The position numbers were made by a program, and so were the translations under genes. Of a DNA stretch of 45,519 nt, positions 23,947-32,922 are shown one piece after another. Within the stretch, counting starts at the first letter, position 1; every line of letters starts with the position of its first letter. The stretch lies in assembly GCA_005239635.1 (NCBI GenBank), contig SBBQ01000073.1:1-45519 (forward strand). Direction: 5' to 3'. This stretch comes from Uliginosibacterium gangwonense. GTDB taxonomy: Bacteria; Pseudomonadota; Gammaproteobacteria; Burkholderiales; Rhodocyclaceae. Below the pieces are notes generated by a model. That model saw only the letters and a list, made by a program, of their open reading frames with translations, ran no database searches and was not told the DNA's origin.

Positions 23947-24741
23947 TTATATGAATCGCAGCGAAACCGAGCCGATGTCTTGCGCGCGCAATGTCACGTT
24001 GTCGCCAGCCTTCACGGCAATCGCTTCCGTAATGCCACCGGTTAAGATCAGCGTGCCTACTGGCATGAAATCGCCACGCTCAGCCATCATGTTCACCATC
24101 ATGGCAATCGCCGCCGCGGGGTGACCCAGCACTGCAGCACCCGCGCCAAATGCCACAGGTTCACCATTGAGTTCCATCACCACACCCAAGGTGCGTAGAT
24201 CGAGCTGATCAGCTGGGCGACAACGAGAGCCCACCACAAACTTGCTGGATGAGCAGTTGTCTGCCACAACGCTGATCACGTCGAATTTGAAATCGCGGAA
24301 GCGCGAATCGATGATTTCGATGGCTGGCATTACAAAATCAATCGCCGCCATCACCGTGCCGATATGGCAACCGGGGCCGCGCAGCGGGTGCTTGAGCACC
24401 ACTGCAATTTCGGGCTCCACCTTGGGGTGAATCAGTGATGTCGCGTCGACTTCACCGCCATCTGGCACCGCAAAGCTATCGCACAAGAAGCCATAGCACG
24501 GCACCTCTACACCCATCTGCTTCATCTTGGCGCGCGAGGTAAGACCCGCCTTAAAGCCCACCACACGTTCACCGCGTTCGGTTTTGCGTTCACGAATCAC
24601 GTACTGCACGTCATACGCATCAGACATCGTCATGTTCGGATGCGCTTCCGTGATCTTGGGCGTGTCGCGTACTTCGAGTTGGCAGTTTTCAAGATGCTCT
24701 GCCAGCTTTTGCACGTCTGCCTTGCTTAATGTTTCACTCAT
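23947..24741 (-). CDS. dmpH: 2-oxo-3-hexenedioate (4-oxalocrotonate) decarboxylase
   Basis: Decarboxylates 2-oxo-3-hexenedioate to 2-hydroxypenta-2,4-dienoate, probably in complex with the hydratase DmpE. It belongs to the same superfamily as the gene at 26770-27552. The assignment as decarboxylase rests on GFKAGLTSRAKMKQMGVEVPCYGFL and HPKVEPEIAVVLKHPLRGPGCH, which follow DmpH rather than DmpE. Metal ligands are expected in the VEPEIA and EIIDSRF segments. The frame opens at a TTG (24750), but the ATG at 24741 is chosen, giving 264 residues like the Pseudomonas protein. It starts 15 bp after dmpG. Confidence 0.93.
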   Translation of the reverse strand: MSETLSKADVQKLAEHLENCQLEVRDTPKITEAHPNMTMSDAYDVQYVIRERKTERGERVVGFKAGLTSRAKMKQMGVEVPCYGFLCDSFAVPDGGEVDATSLIHPKVEPEIAVVLKHPLRGPGCHIGTVMAAIDFVMPAIEIIDSRFRDFKFDVISVVADNCSSSKFVVGSRCRPADQLDLRTLGVVMELNGEPVAFGAGAAVLGHPAAAIAMMVNMMAERGDFMPVGTLILTGGITEAIAVKAGDNVTLRAQDIGSVSLRFI

Positions 24742-24756
24742 CTCTAGCAACCTCGG

Positions 24757-25797
24757 TTAGGCAGACTGTTTAACCAAACCGCGCTCACGCGCCATGGTCA
24801 ATGCGGTGTCTTCGATCATGTCTTCCTGACCACCGACCATGCCCTTGCGCCCCAGCTCAACCAAAATGTCGCGCGCGGGTACGCCGTATTTCTTCTCTGC
24901 TCGCTTAGCAAACAACAAAAAGGTGGAATACACACCGGCATAGCCCAAAGTCAGCGCATCGCGGTCGACTCGAACCTGTTGGTCGATAATCGGATAGACG
25001 CGGTCTTCCGCAACGTCCATCAACTTGTACAGATCAATGCCAGTTTCAATTCCGTAGCGCGTGCACACCGCTGCAAACACTTCGAGCGGCGTATTGCCGG
25101 CGCCGGCACCTAAGCCTGCAGCGGAGCCGTCGATACGGTTGGCGCCCTCTTCGATTGCAGCCAATGAATTGGCAACGCCCATGGCGAGGTTGTGGTGGCC
25201 ATGAAAACCAATTTCGGTTTCGGGGTTGAGGTGCTGACGCAAATTGCCAATGCGTGCTTTCACATCCTCCGGCAGCATGTAACCTGCGGAGTCCGTGCAA
25301 TAAATACAATTTGCACCGTAGGACTCCATCAACTTGGCCTGCTTGAGAATGTTCTCGGGCGAGATCATGTGCGACATCATCAAGAAGCCAACCGTGTCCA
25401 TCCCCAGCTTGCGGCCCATGCCAATATGCTGTTCTGCCACGTCGGCTTCGGTACAGTGTGTTGCCACGCGTACAGAGCGCGCACCACTGGCAAACGCACT
25501 CTTGAGTCGATCAACGGTACCGATACCTGGCACCAACAAAACCGAGACCGTGGCGCGCTTCATTTTTGGCACGACTGCCTCGAGGTATTCCTCGTCGGTG
25601 TGCAAAGGGAAGCCATAGTTCACCGATGCACCACCCAAACCATCACCGTGCGTCACTTCAATCAGTGGCACACCAGCTTCGTCGAGGCCGGTTGCAATAT
25701 CCACCATCTGCTGCAACGTGATTTGGTGACGCTTGGGATGCATCCCATCACGCAATGACATGTCATGCAGCTTGACCTTTTTGTCCGCTAATTTCAT
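24757..25797 (-). CDS. dmpG: 4-hydroxy-2-oxovalerate aldolase
   Basis: Class II (divalent-metal) aldolase splitting 4-hydroxy-2-oxovalerate to pyruvate and acetaldehyde; it channels acetaldehyde to DmpF in a tight complex. The HMGL-like TIM-barrel start is [16 protein letters not shown], with the metal-binding Asp and catalytic Arg. [18 protein letters not shown] carries the metal-ligand histidines. The C-terminal communication domain is present ([10 protein letters not shown]-type segment, here [15 protein letters not shown]). ATG at 25797 is preferred, with GAGG 8 nt upstream; GTG at 25806 is an in-frame alternative. It starts 10 bp after the dmpF stop, as expected for stoichiometric partners. 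Confidence 0.96.
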   Translation of the reverse strand: MKLADKKVKLHDMSLRDGMHPKRHQITLQQMVDIATGLDEAGVPLIEVTHGDGLGGASVNYGFPLHTDEEYLEAVVPKMKRATVSVLLVPGIGTVDRLKSAFASGARSVRVATHCTEADVAEQHIGMGRKLGMDTVGFLMMSHMISPENILKQAKLMESYGANCIYCTDSAGYMLPEDVKARIGNLRQHLNPETEIGFHGHHNLAMGVANSLAAIEEGANRIDGSAAGLGAGAGNTPLEVFAAVCTRYGIETGIDLYKLMDVAEDRVYPIIDQQVRVDRDALTLGYAGVYSTFLLFAKRAEKKYGVPARDILVELGRKGMVGGQEDMIEDTALTMARERGLVKQSA

Positions 25798-25807
25798 CGC
25801 ACTCACC

Positions 25808-26719
25808 TCAGGCCGCTACACGTTCAAGGGTTAATTTGCCGGCGAGAATTTCTTCGGCAAACATTTCAGCCGTGCGCGCTGCAGCGGCGGTCATGATGTC
25901 GAGATTGCCGGCGTACTTCGGCAGGTAATCACCCAGCCCTTCCACTTCAAGGAAAATGGACACGCGATTACCATCGAACACCGGGCCATTAACCAACTTG
26001 TAGCCCGGTACATACTTGTGAACTTCTTTGATCATGGCCTGCACAGAGGCCTCGATAGCAGCACGATTCGGCTCGCCTTCAACCAAACAATGCACCGTGT
26101 CACGCATGATGATGGGTGGCTCGGCGGGGTTGAGAATGATGATGGCCTTGCCTTTTTCAGCACCACCGACTTTGGCAACTGCCGCTGCCGTGGTTGCGGT
26201 GAACTCATCAATGTTTTTACGCGTGCCGGGACCAGCACTACGCGATGAGGCTGTCGCAATAATCTCGGCGTATTTCACCGGCTGCACTTGCGATACCGCA
26301 CGCACCATGGGAATGGTGGCTTGGCCACCACAGGTCACCATGTTGACGTTCATCTCGCGTTTGCCAACGTGATCAACAAGATTGACCGAGGGCACGCAAT
26401 ACGGACCAATTGCGGCCGGCGTCAGATCGATCATCAACACGCCTAGCGCATTTAGCTTGCGGCTGTTTTCGGAATGTACGTAAGCGCTTGTCGCATCAAA
26501 CGCAATTTGCACACCATCCGCTTCAATGTGCGGCAGTAGGCCATCCACACCTTCACTGGTGGTCTTTAGGCCCATATCGCGTGCACGCGCCAAGCCTTCA
26601 GAAGTTGGGTCAATACCCACCATCCAAATCGGATCGAGCACAGGGCTACGCTTGAGTTTGTAGAGCAAATCGGTACCGATGTTTCCCGGTCCGATCAGCG
26701 CGCATTTAATCTTTTTCAT
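25808..26719 (-). CDS. dmpF: Acetaldehyde dehydrogenase (acylating)
   Basis: NAD- and CoA-dependent enzyme turning acetaldehyde into acetyl-CoA, the final step of the meta pathway. The Rossmann motif [16 protein letters not shown] is at residues 7-22, and the catalytic Cys is in [16 protein letters not shown] (about residue 130). [14 protein letters not shown] is a further family motif. The frame is open to 26791, but the ATG at 26719 is chosen because GGAAG precedes it and the 303-residue product matches family length. It forms the aldolase-dehydrogenase channelling complex with DmpG, encoded immediately downstream. Confidence 0.96.
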   Translation of the reverse strand: MKKIKCALIGPGNIGTDLLYKLKRSPVLDPIWMVGIDPTSEGLARARDMGLKTTSEGVDGLLPHIEADGVQIAFDATSAYVHSENSRKLNALGVLMIDLTPAAIGPYCVPSVNLVDHVGKREMNVNMVTCGGQATIPMVRAVSQVQPVKYAEIIATASSRSAGPGTRKNIDEFTATTAAAVAKVGGAEKGKAIIILNPAEPPIIMRDTVHCLVEGEPNRAAIEASVQAMIKEVHKYVPGYKLVNGPVFDGNRVSIFLEVEGLGDYLPKYAGNLDIMTAAAARTAEMFAEEILAGKLTLERVAA

Positions 26720-26769
26720 CTTGCTTCCATTCCCTTCGATTTTTTTATTGATATTTCTGACTTGGCGCC

Positions 26770-27552
26770 TTAAACAAAGCGCACCGAACATTGGCCAATG
26801 CCACCAATCGAGACACGCAAGTTGTCACCAGCCTGAATCGGCACAAGTGCCGCGAGCGACCCTGACAAAATAATTTCGCCAGCTTTAAGGGGAATGCCGA
26901 GGCTGCCCAAGGTGTTGGCCAGCCAGGCCACCGCGTTGAGTGGGCTACCAAGCGCGGCTGCGCCAGCGCCGGTGGTGACGATTTCGCCGTTCTTTTCGAT
27001 CACCATGCCGCAGGTAATGAGGTCAACATCGCGCGGCGAAACCAGCTTGTCGCCCAGCACAAACACGCCACAAGATGCGTTGTCTGCAACGGTGTCTTGA
27101 ATACGAATCTTCCAGTCGGTGATGCGTGAATCGACAATTTCAAAACACGTCATCACGCCTTCAGTTGCCGCCAGCACATCAACGATGGTCACGCCGGGGC
27201 CGATTAGGTCACGCTTGAGCAGGAAGGCAATTTCACCTTCGGCGCGCGCCTGAATCAGTGAATCTATGGGCACCGATTCACCTTCGTTGTACATCATGCT
27301 GGACAGTAACCAACCAAAATCCGGCTGAAACACTTGCAACATGTTTTGCACAACGCGTGAGGTCACACCAATTTTTTTACCCACCACATGTTCGCCAGCC
27401 TCTAGCCGACGCGCCACCATGCGTTGCTGAATGTGATACGCATCTTCAATGGTGATATCCGGCTCACGGCTAGTCAGCGGAGCAACTGTGGTACGGCTGC
27501 ACAGTGCTTGGTACAACTCATCGCCATATTGATTTCGTTTGTTTGCATTCAT
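26770..27552 (-). CDS. dmpE: 2-oxopent-4-enoate (2-hydroxypentadienoate) hydratase
   Basis: Adds water to 2-hydroxypenta-2,4-dienoate, giving 4-hydroxy-2-oxovalerate. The signature segments [23 protein letters not shown] and [23 protein letters not shown] (each quoted in part of a longer match) follow Pseudomonas DmpE closely. They distinguish it from the paralogous decarboxylase at 23947-24741. Metal-ligand Glu residues lie in [10 protein letters not shown] and FEIVDSR. The ATG at 27552 is chosen over a TTG at 27564; 260 residues is the family norm. It starts 13 bp after dmpD. Confidence 0.95.
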   Translation of the reverse strand: MNANKRNQYGDELYQALCSRTTVAPLTSREPDITIEDAYHIQQRMVARRLEAGEHVVGKKIGVTSRVVQNMLQVFQPDFGWLLSSMMYNEGESVPIDSLIQARAEGEIAFLLKRDLIGPGVTIVDVLAATEGVMTCFEIVDSRITDWKIRIQDTVADNASCGVFVLGDKLVSPRDVDLITCGMVIEKNGEIVTTGAGAAALGSPLNAVAWLANTLGSLGIPLKAGEIILSGSLAALVPIQAGDNLRVSIGGIGQCSVRFV

Positions 27553-27565
27553 GTTCAAACTCAAT

Positions 27566-28426
27566 TCATTGAGAAGCGTCGGCTTCGGCTAAGAAATTGC
27601 CAACCAGCTGAGAAAAGCGAGCGGCATGTTCAATTTGTGTCCAGTGACCGCAGCGACCAAACACATGCAACTGAGCACGTTGGATCCACTGCGCCAACAC
27701 ATACGCATTGGTAAGCGGAATAATTTGGTCTTCACGGCCATGCACGATGAGTGTTTCGTGCGGCAGCGCGCGAATGTCTTGCTCGCGGCTTTGCATTGCC
27801 TCAATCCACCGCTGACGCGGTGCAGGAAACATCGCTGAAAATGATTCTTGAAAGCCCGGACGAATGCTGGCTTGGTAACGAATGTTGGCGAGCTCATCCG
27901 TCACTAACTTGCGGTCGTATGCAAACAGGTCCATGAGATGGCGCATGTTGTCGATCGATGGGGTGTAACCCCACACCGCATCCAAACCTTGCGTTAGCTC
28001 GAAATGCACGCCCACGCTACCCATCAACACCAAGCGACGAATCCGCTTGGGGTGACGAATCGCCATTGCTAATGCCAGCGCGCCGCCAAATGAATTGCCA
28101 ACCAGGTCCGCTTGCTCAATACCGAGTGCGTCCAGCAAACCAATTGCCTGCGCAACCCAAACATCAAGCGAATACTCGATGCCAGCGGGACGATCGCTAA
28201 AACCAAAGCCCACCATATCCGGCGCAATCACACGACGCGCTTTTGCCAATTCCGGCATGGCTAAACGCCAGTTAGCCCATGCGCTCACCCCAGGGCCTGA
28301 GCCATGCAACAGCAACACGGGAAAGCCTTGCCCAAGATCGTGGTAGTTGGTGCGGATGCCCGCAGCTTCTACGCTCCTAGCAATTTCTGGATTGGCATGC
28401 ACGGCCTGTATCGCCACCGCGCTCAT
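27566..28426 (-). CDS. dmpD: 2-hydroxymuconic semialdehyde hydrolase
   Basis: Alpha/beta-hydrolase that cleaves the ring-fission product (formate released from the semialdehyde, or acetate from methylated analogues). It gives the hydrolytic branch beside the DmpC-DmpI-DmpH oxidative branch. The oxyanion loop is LLLHGSGPGVSAWANW, the nucleophile elbow GNSFGGALAL (Ser near residue 117), the acid HGREDQIIPL, and the base His CGHWTQIEH. The 286-residue length is normal. The ATG is 2 nt after the dmpC stop. Having both branches implies that catechol and methylcatechols can both be processed. Confidence 0.95.
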   Translation of the reverse strand: MSAVAIQAVHANPEIARSVEAAGIRTNYHDLGQGFPVLLLHGSGPGVSAWANWRLAMPELAKARRVIAPDMVGFGFSDRPAGIEYSLDVWVAQAIGLLDALGIEQADLVGNSFGGALALAMAIRHPKRIRRLVLMGSVGVHFELTQGLDAVWGYTPSIDNMRHLMDLFAYDRKLVTDELANIRYQASIRPGFQESFSAMFPAPRQRWIEAMQSREQDIRALPHETLIVHGREDQIIPLTNAYVLAQWIQRAQLHVFGRCGHWTQIEHAARFSQLVGNFLAEADASQ

Positions 28427-28428
28427 GC

Positions 28429-29886
28429 TTATAACTTCACGCAGATATTTTTGAGTTCGGTGTAGAACTCGAGTGAATGCACGCCACCTTCACGGCCAAT
28501 GCCAGACTGCTTGGAGCCACCAAACGGCGTGCGCAGATCACGCAGGAACCAAGAGTTCACCCAGACCAAGCCGGTTTCTAGTCGAGCTGATACGCGATGC
28601 GCACGCGCTAGATCACGCGTCCATACCGAAGCCGCCAAACCATATTGCGTGTCGTTGGCACGACGAATCACTTCTTCTTCATCGTCAAACGGCGCAATGT
28701 GGCAACAGGGACCAAAAATTTCTTCGCGCACAACCGCAGCGGTATCGGGCAGGCCCGTCCAAATGGTCGGCTGCACCCAAGCACCGTCGGCCAACTCGGG
28801 GGGCATATCTGGCACACCACCGCCTGTCACCACGGTTGCGCCCTCTTCCACCGCCTTGCGGTAGTACGACAACACCTTGTTGCGATGCTCTTGTGAAATG
28901 AGCGGGCCCATAGTGGTGGCGTGATCATGTGGATCACCCATACGCAGGTTTTCCGCTGCCTTTTTGAATTCCGCAACGAAGGTGTCGAAGAAGGGACGTT
29001 CGACATAGATGCGTTCGGTGCCTAAACAAATTTGCCCTGTATTGGCAAAGCAAGAACGCGTTGTACCTTCCAGCACCGCCGTCAAATCGCAATCTGCAAA
29101 CACGATCGCCGGGTTTTTGCCACCCATTTCTAATGACACGGGGCGCGCGCCTTCAGCAGCGGCTTTCATAATGGCGGCGCCCGTGCGCGTCTCGCCGGTG
29201 AAGGTAATGGCGTTTACTTCCGGATGCGTGGTGACGAATTCACCTGCAGAGTCCGGACCAAAGCCATGCACAACGTTGTAAACGCCTTTCGGCACACCCG
29301 CGGCATTCATCACTTCACCCAACAGCGCTGCGGTTTGCGGCGTTTCTTCTGAAGGCTTCACGACAACGGCGTTACCGCATGCGAGTGCGGGACCGACCTT
29401 CCAAGTCATCAACAGAAAGGGGGCATTCCACGGACAGATCACCCCCACCACACCCACCGGACGGCGGATGGCGTAGTTGAGGGCACCGCGACCATCGGGC
29501 GTAGCCATTTCAAAAAACTCGGTCGGTACGTTTTTAATCACGTCCGCAAAGATTTTGAAATTTGCAGCGCCACGCGGAATATTGATGTGCGCATTGAAGT
29601 GATGCGGCATGCCAGTGTCAGCCATCTCAGCAGCCACAAAGTCATCAAAGCGACGTGTAATTTCATTGGCAACGGAGTACAACAATTCAACGCGCTCATT
29701 AACAGCCATGCGGCCCCATGAGCCGGCTAATGCGGCATGCCCGGCCTTAACCGCAGCGTCGACTTCGGAGCGGCCCGCTTCGCTAATCTGTGCGATCACG
29801 GCATTGCTCACCGGCGAACGTTTTTCAAACGTTTTGCCGCTGGCTGCAACAACCCACTCACCGTTAATAAAATTCTTAATCACCAC
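28429..29886 (-). CDS. dmpC: 2-hydroxymuconic semialdehyde dehydrogenase
   Basis: NAD-dependent aldehyde dehydrogenase that oxidises 2-hydroxymuconic semialdehyde to 2-hydroxymuconate, opening the oxalocrotonate branch. The 485 residues show PWNAPFLLMTWKVGPALACGN, the general-base Glu in SLEMGGKNPAIVF, and the catalytic Cys in CFANTGQICLGTERIYVERP. The terminal segment LEFYTELKNICVKL is near-identical to Pseudomonas DmpC from memory. The start is GTG (two GTG codons in tandem at 29886 and 29883) with GAGG upstream. It lies 78 bp after the GlcG-like gene, in a gap holding a short direct repeat. Confidence 0.96.
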   Translation of the reverse strand: MVIKNFINGEWVVAASGKTFEKRSPVSNAVIAQISEAGRSEVDAAVKAGHAALAGSWGRMAVNERVELLYSVANEITRRFDDFVAAEMADTGMPHHFNAHINIPRGAANFKIFADVIKNVPTEFFEMATPDGRGALNYAIRRPVGVVGVICPWNAPFLLMTWKVGPALACGNAVVVKPSEETPQTAALLGEVMNAAGVPKGVYNVVHGFGPDSAGEFVTTHPEVNAITFTGETRTGAAIMKAAAEGARPVSLEMGGKNPAIVFADCDLTAVLEGTTRSCFANTGQICLGTERIYVERPFFDTFVAEFKKAAENLRMGDPHDHATTMGPLISQEHRNKVLSYYRKAVEEGATVVTGGGVPDMPPELADGAWVQPTIWTGLPDTAAVVREEIFGPCCHIAPFDDEEEVIRRANDTQYGLAASVWTRDLARAHRVSARLETGLVWVNSWFLRDLRTPFGGSKQSGIGREGGVHSLEFYTELKNICVKL

Positions 29887-29928
29887 GCGCCTCGTTACTG
29901 TTTGTTATATGCATTGCCAATTTGCGTG

Positions 29929-29961
29929 TTGGCAACTTCGCTTACTGGCAACTTCACTTAC
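29929..29961. repeat. Short direct repeat between GlcG-like gene and dmpC
   Basis: TTGGCAACTTCGCTTAC (29929-29945) is followed at once by TGGCAACTTCACTTAC (29946-29961), differing at one position over the shared 16 bases. It lies just after the GlcG-like stop on the minus strand, beside an ATTGGCAA octamer (29914-29921). Confidence 0.7.
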
Positions 29962-29964
29962 CCA

Positions 29965-30387
29965 TCAGCTCAGCGCGGCCAGGCCAGCGCGAGCGCATTG
30001 CTCATCTTGTTCTTCACTGCCGCCTGATACGCCGATGCCACCCACTCGCTCTGACCCAACTTCGATTGGCAACCCACCGCCAAAGCCCACAAAGCGCGGC
30101 CGTCGCGGGATGCCCTCTCGAACGGCTTGTGAGTGCTGCTGCAAAATTCCTGGCCATGCTTGCGTTGGCGCACCAAAACTTGCTGCGGTATAGGCCTTAT
30201 CAATCGCAATATCGATCGAATGTAAAAACGCGCCCGGCATACGCAGAAAACCCACCATCACGCCTGCGCGATCAACCACTGCAACATTGATGCTGATGCC
30301 TAACTTTTCTGCCGCTTGTACTGCCGCTGCCAACGCAGCATTTGCTGCTTGCCAGCTCACCGTGCTCTGCGAAACCGCAACCCTCAT
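29965..30387 (-). CDS. GlcG/HbpS-like (DUF336) heme-binding-family protein
   Basis: 140-residue protein of the GlcG/HbpS family, whose members bind heme or small ligands; the role in meta-cleavage operons is not settled. Family motifs are seen: LGISINVAVVDRAGVMVGFLRM, the KAYTAASF helix, and the Gly-rich C-terminal part with VGGIGVSGGSEEQDEQCA. There is no signal peptide, so it is probably cytoplasmic. ATG at 30387 is taken; GTG at 30393 is an alternative. It lies 12 bp after the first catechol dioxygenase. Homologues recur beside catechol 2,3-dioxygenase genes, which supports a real functional link, perhaps protection or metal handling of the dioxygenase (inference). Confidence 0.85.
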   Translation of the reverse strand: MRVAVSQSTVSWQAANAALAAAVQAAEKLGISINVAVVDRAGVMVGFLRMPGAFLHSIDIAIDKAYTAASFGAPTQAWPGILQQHSQAVREGIPRRPRFVGFGGGLPIEVGSERVGGIGVSGGSEEQDEQCARAGLAALS

Positions 30388-30399
30388 CGCCACATCAAC

Positions 30400-31329
30400 T
30401 CAAGTCACAACGGACAAGAAGGTTTCATGCAACTTGCCGGTGGGGTAATCCAGCCCATGACCGAACTCTTCCCAGGTCCACTTAATCGGTTGCCAATCCG
30501 GATACGGCTCGTAACTACCGCAGAACGTTTCAAAGCGATTACCTGAGCGATCCCACGCATAAATCGTGGTGCCGCGCGTAACGCCATGTCGCGTCGGGCC
30601 AATGTCAATTGGCACCTTGTTGCGCCCCATCAGATCAGCCGCGCGTAATACTTTTTCCCAGCTATCAAGACGGAATGAGATGTGGTGCAACTTGCCCGGC
30701 TCGGGGTATTCCACAATCGCCAAGTCATGCGCCTTGTGTGAGCAGCTCATAAAGAATGCGGCTGGCCCTGCACCGCCAGGGCCTTCGACGTACTCAACCA
30801 CGCGAAAGCCCAGTACCTGAGTAAAAATTTCCTTCGTCTTAGCCACATTCGGCCCATACAACAATGCGTGGTCCATACGAAATGGGGCGATGCCGTGCTC
30901 TGCTGCATCGGGCCACGGACCCGGATTCACCAAAGGCATGCCATTACCCACATGCGTTTTTTCTGCATACAGTTCGTACAAATGGCCCGATGGGGATTCG
31001 AAGCGAACACGCTCACCGGTTTCCAACATGTCACCGGCCGGAATACGTTCTGTTGCCACACCAAAAGCGCGCAAATCAGAATCCAGCTTGTTTAGCGTGG
31101 CAACGTCGAGTACGCGGAATCCAAAGAAATCCAAACCAGCTTTGTCGGCCTGACGAATCACAAAACTGTTGTGATCTCGCTCATCCCATCCTTTGAAATA
31201 CACGCGACCCTGTTTGTCACGACCGGTTTCTTGCAAGCCCAGTACATCGCGATAAAAATGCACCGCCTCGTCTAGGTCCAACATGCGCACACAGGCATGC
31301 CCAGGTCGCATTACGCCGCTCATCGCCAT
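30400..31329 (-). CDS. Catechol 2,3-dioxygenase, copy 1 (meta operon)
   Basis: Fe(II) extradiol dioxygenase opening catechol to 2-hydroxymuconic semialdehyde. The start is the ATG at 31329, with GGAGACAAAAA immediately upstream; the frame is open to 31359. The 309 residues hold the two-module vicinal-oxygen-chelate fold. Metal ligands are expected in FRMDHALLYG (His near 154), GKLHHISFRLD (His near 215) and RFETFCGSY (Glu near 265). The second-sphere motif GPTRHGVTRG is present. It is preceded by its probable reactivating ferredoxin and followed by the GlcG-like gene. A second, diverged copy heads the phenol hydroxylase operon at 38847-39779, so the symbol dmpB/xylE is not assigned to either. 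Confidence 0.95.
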   Translation of the reverse strand: MAMSGVMRPGHACVRMLDLDEAVHFYRDVLGLQETGRDKQGRVYFKGWDERDHNSFVIRQADKAGLDFFGFRVLDVATLNKLDSDLRAFGVATERIPAGDMLETGERVRFESPSGHLYELYAEKTHVGNGMPLVNPGPWPDAAEHGIAPFRMDHALLYGPNVAKTKEIFTQVLGFRVVEYVEGPGGAGPAAFFMSCSHKAHDLAIVEYPEPGKLHHISFRLDSWEKVLRAADLMGRNKVPIDIGPTRHGVTRGTTIYAWDRSGNRFETFCGSYEPYPDWQPIKWTWEEFGHGLDYPTGKLHETFLSVVT

Positions 31330-31393
31330 TTTTTGTCTCCATTTATTCTGTTTTGCCAATCTATGATTGGCCCCGTACCACTTTGGCCAACCC

Positions 31394-31708
31394 TTACCGG
31401 CAGACGTTCTTGCGCATCTTGCCGATCACTTCGACCGTGACATCACTGGTCGGATACACCTTGCAGGCCAACAAGCGGTGGTGGCAGCGATCGTCGTCAC
31501 TCACGTGATCACAACTCATCGTGCGCGCGACATAGTCACCACACACCACCTCGACCTTGCAGACACCGCATCCACCCCCCCGACATCCGGAAGGAATTCC
31601 GCGCTTACCAAGACGCTCCATGCCATGCAGCAATGATTCGTCTGATCTGCAGCGGTAGGTCACGCCCGTTTCATTGATCGTGACCTCAAATATTTTTTGT
31701 TCTGACAC
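31394..31708 (-). CDS. dmpQ: [2Fe-2S] ferredoxin of the DmpQ/XylT type
   Basis: Chloroplast-type ferredoxin that in related pathways re-reduces the oxidised, inactive iron of catechol 2,3-dioxygenase. The cluster motif CX4CX2C is seen as SGCRGGGCGVCKVEV (about residues 40-54), with the fourth Cys in HRLLACKVYP about 30 residues later. The start is GTG at 31708 with GGAGACGTC upstream; the longer frame to 31780 lacks a ribosome-binding site. It is the first gene of the LysR-controlled meta operon, directly before dioxygenase copy 1, as XylT precedes XylE. The gap to the dioxygenase contains an inverted pair of the GCCAATC word (31355-31371). Confidence 0.9.
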   Translation of the reverse strand: MSEQKIFEVTINETGVTYRCRSDESLLHGMERLGKRGIPSGCRGGGCGVCKVEVVCGDYVARTMSCDHVSDDDRCHHRLLACKVYPTSDVTVEVIGKMRKNVCR

Positions 31709-31813
31709 GACGTCTCCTTTGTCTAAACACGGTTTTTTTGCATCGTGTTGTTGACTCGTCTGCCAGCGCACGCAAGACACTTTTTTATTACTTTTGTCTT
31801 GTCATACGAAGGC

Positions 31814-31843
31814 ATATTATTTTTTGCTAGCTATACCGTCCAA
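31814..31843 (-). promoter_or_regulatory. Predicted sigma-70 promoter of the meta operon
   Basis: On the minus strand TTGGAC (31843-31838) and TAATAT (31819-31814) are separated by 18 bp. Both match the consensus only partly, as expected for an activator-dependent promoter. The start would fall near 31807, about 100 nt before the ferredoxin GTG. Additional GGTAT half-sites overlap and flank the -35 box (31832-31848), where a LysR protein usually makes its activation contact. Confidence 0.6.
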
Positions 31844-31864
31844 TACCTTTTTATTTGATCGGCG

Positions 31865-31879
31865 ATACCTTTTCGGTAT
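31865..31879. promoter_or_regulatory. LysR-type operator ATAC-N7-GTAT
   Basis: A perfect dyad, ATAC CTTTTCG GTAT (extended ATACC-N5-GGTAT), matches the recognition site known for the BenM/CatR/CbnR group and the general T-N11-A rule. Its centre (31872) is about 65 bp upstream of the predicted start of the meta operon, the standard position of the LysR recognition site. It lies 118 bp upstream of the divergent lysR gene. Confidence 0.8.
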
Positions 31880-31997
31880 ATCCTGAAATCTGCTTCAGCT
31901 GACACAAAGAAGGCTTCAAAGCACCACCAGATGGTCATTTTCGAAAACCGAAACGTGCTGCAAGTGCACAACCAAATGCAATTTCAAGAGGTGTCCG

Positions 31998-32897
31998 ATG
32001 AGTATTCGTGGATTCGAACTGCGTCAGCTCCGTTACTTCGTAGCGGTTGCTGAAGAACAAAGTTTTCGCAAAGCATCGGAGCGCCTGCACATTTCGCAAC
32101 CACCGCTTACGCGACAAATTCAGGCCATGGAAAGCGAGCTGGGCGCAGAGCTGTTTATGCGCACCTCGCGCGGGGTCGAGCTGACGCAAGCGGGCCGCAT
32201 TTTGTTTGAAGAAGCCAACAACATTTTGATGCTGTCGGAACGTGCGGCAGAACGCGCCATCTTGGCGGGCAAGGGGCAGCTGGGGCGTCTCGACATTGGC
32301 ATTTTTGGCTCGGCCACCTTCGATACCATTCCCAAAATTATTTTGTCGTTTCGCAACGCCCACCCCAATGTGAAGGTGGTGCTGCACAACATGACGAAGT
32401 GGGAGCAAATTACTGCGCTGCGCGAACGCCGCATAACGGTTGGATTCAATCGCTTCGTCACCGAAGAGGCAGACATCGTGCTCGACACGGTGTACACCGA
32501 GAACGCCATGCTGGCGCTGCATCGCTCGCACCCCTTCTCGCGCCGCAACGAAATTCGCTTTAAAGACCTGCGAGGGCAGCCCTTGATTCTTTACCCACGC
32601 TCCTCGCGTGGTGGCTTTGCCGACATCTTGATGTCCACCTGCCGCGACAGCGGGTTTGAACCGTGGGTGGCGCACGAAGTGGATGACGTTTCCACCAGCA
32701 TTGCCTTGGTGTCGTGCGGCTTTGGCTTGTGCGTGGTGCCCGAATCGGCACGCAACTTGAAACTGCCTGGTGTGATCTACCGACCCCTGACAGACGCTAA
32801 GCGTTTGAACATCGACCTGTGTTGTTTGTACCGCCGCGATGACCAATCTCCGCTGCTGGCCGCCTTTATGGACATCGTGCATAGCTACGGTCGATAA
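31998..32897 (+). CDS. LysR-type regulator of the meta-cleavage operon (AphT/CatR-like)
   Basis: 299-residue LysR-family transcription factor. The N-terminal winged helix-turn-helix is at residues 5-65 (LRQLRYFVAVAEEQSFRKA, ERLHISQPPLTRQIQAME), and the effector-binding domain runs from about 90 to 295. The helix-turn-helix sequence and the ATAC-N7-GTAT operator place it near the BenM/CatR/ClcR group, whose effectors are usually pathway intermediates such as muconates. It is divergent from the ferredoxin-dioxygenase-dmpCDEFGHI operon. This resembles aphT next to the meta genes of Comamonas testosteroni (remembered, not checked). A good AGAGGTG precedes the ATG. Its 3' end converges on the fused tautomerase gene, 25 bp away. 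Confidence 0.9.
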   Translation: MSIRGFELRQLRYFVAVAEEQSFRKASERLHISQPPLTRQIQAMESELGAELFMRTSRGVELTQAGRILFEEANNILMLSERAAERAILAGKGQLGRLDIGIFGSATFDTIPKIILSFRNAHPNVKVVLHNMTKWEQITALRERRITVGFNRFVTEEADIVLDTVYTENAMLALHRSHPFSRRNEIRFKDLRGQPLILYPRSSRGGFADILMSTCRDSGFEPWVAHEVDDVSTSIALVSCGFGLCVVPESARNLKLPGVIYRPLTDAKRLNIDLCCLYRRDDQSPLLAAFMDIVHSYGR

Positions 32898-32922
32898 GGA
32901 GATCAGTGCAGACATGGCACAC

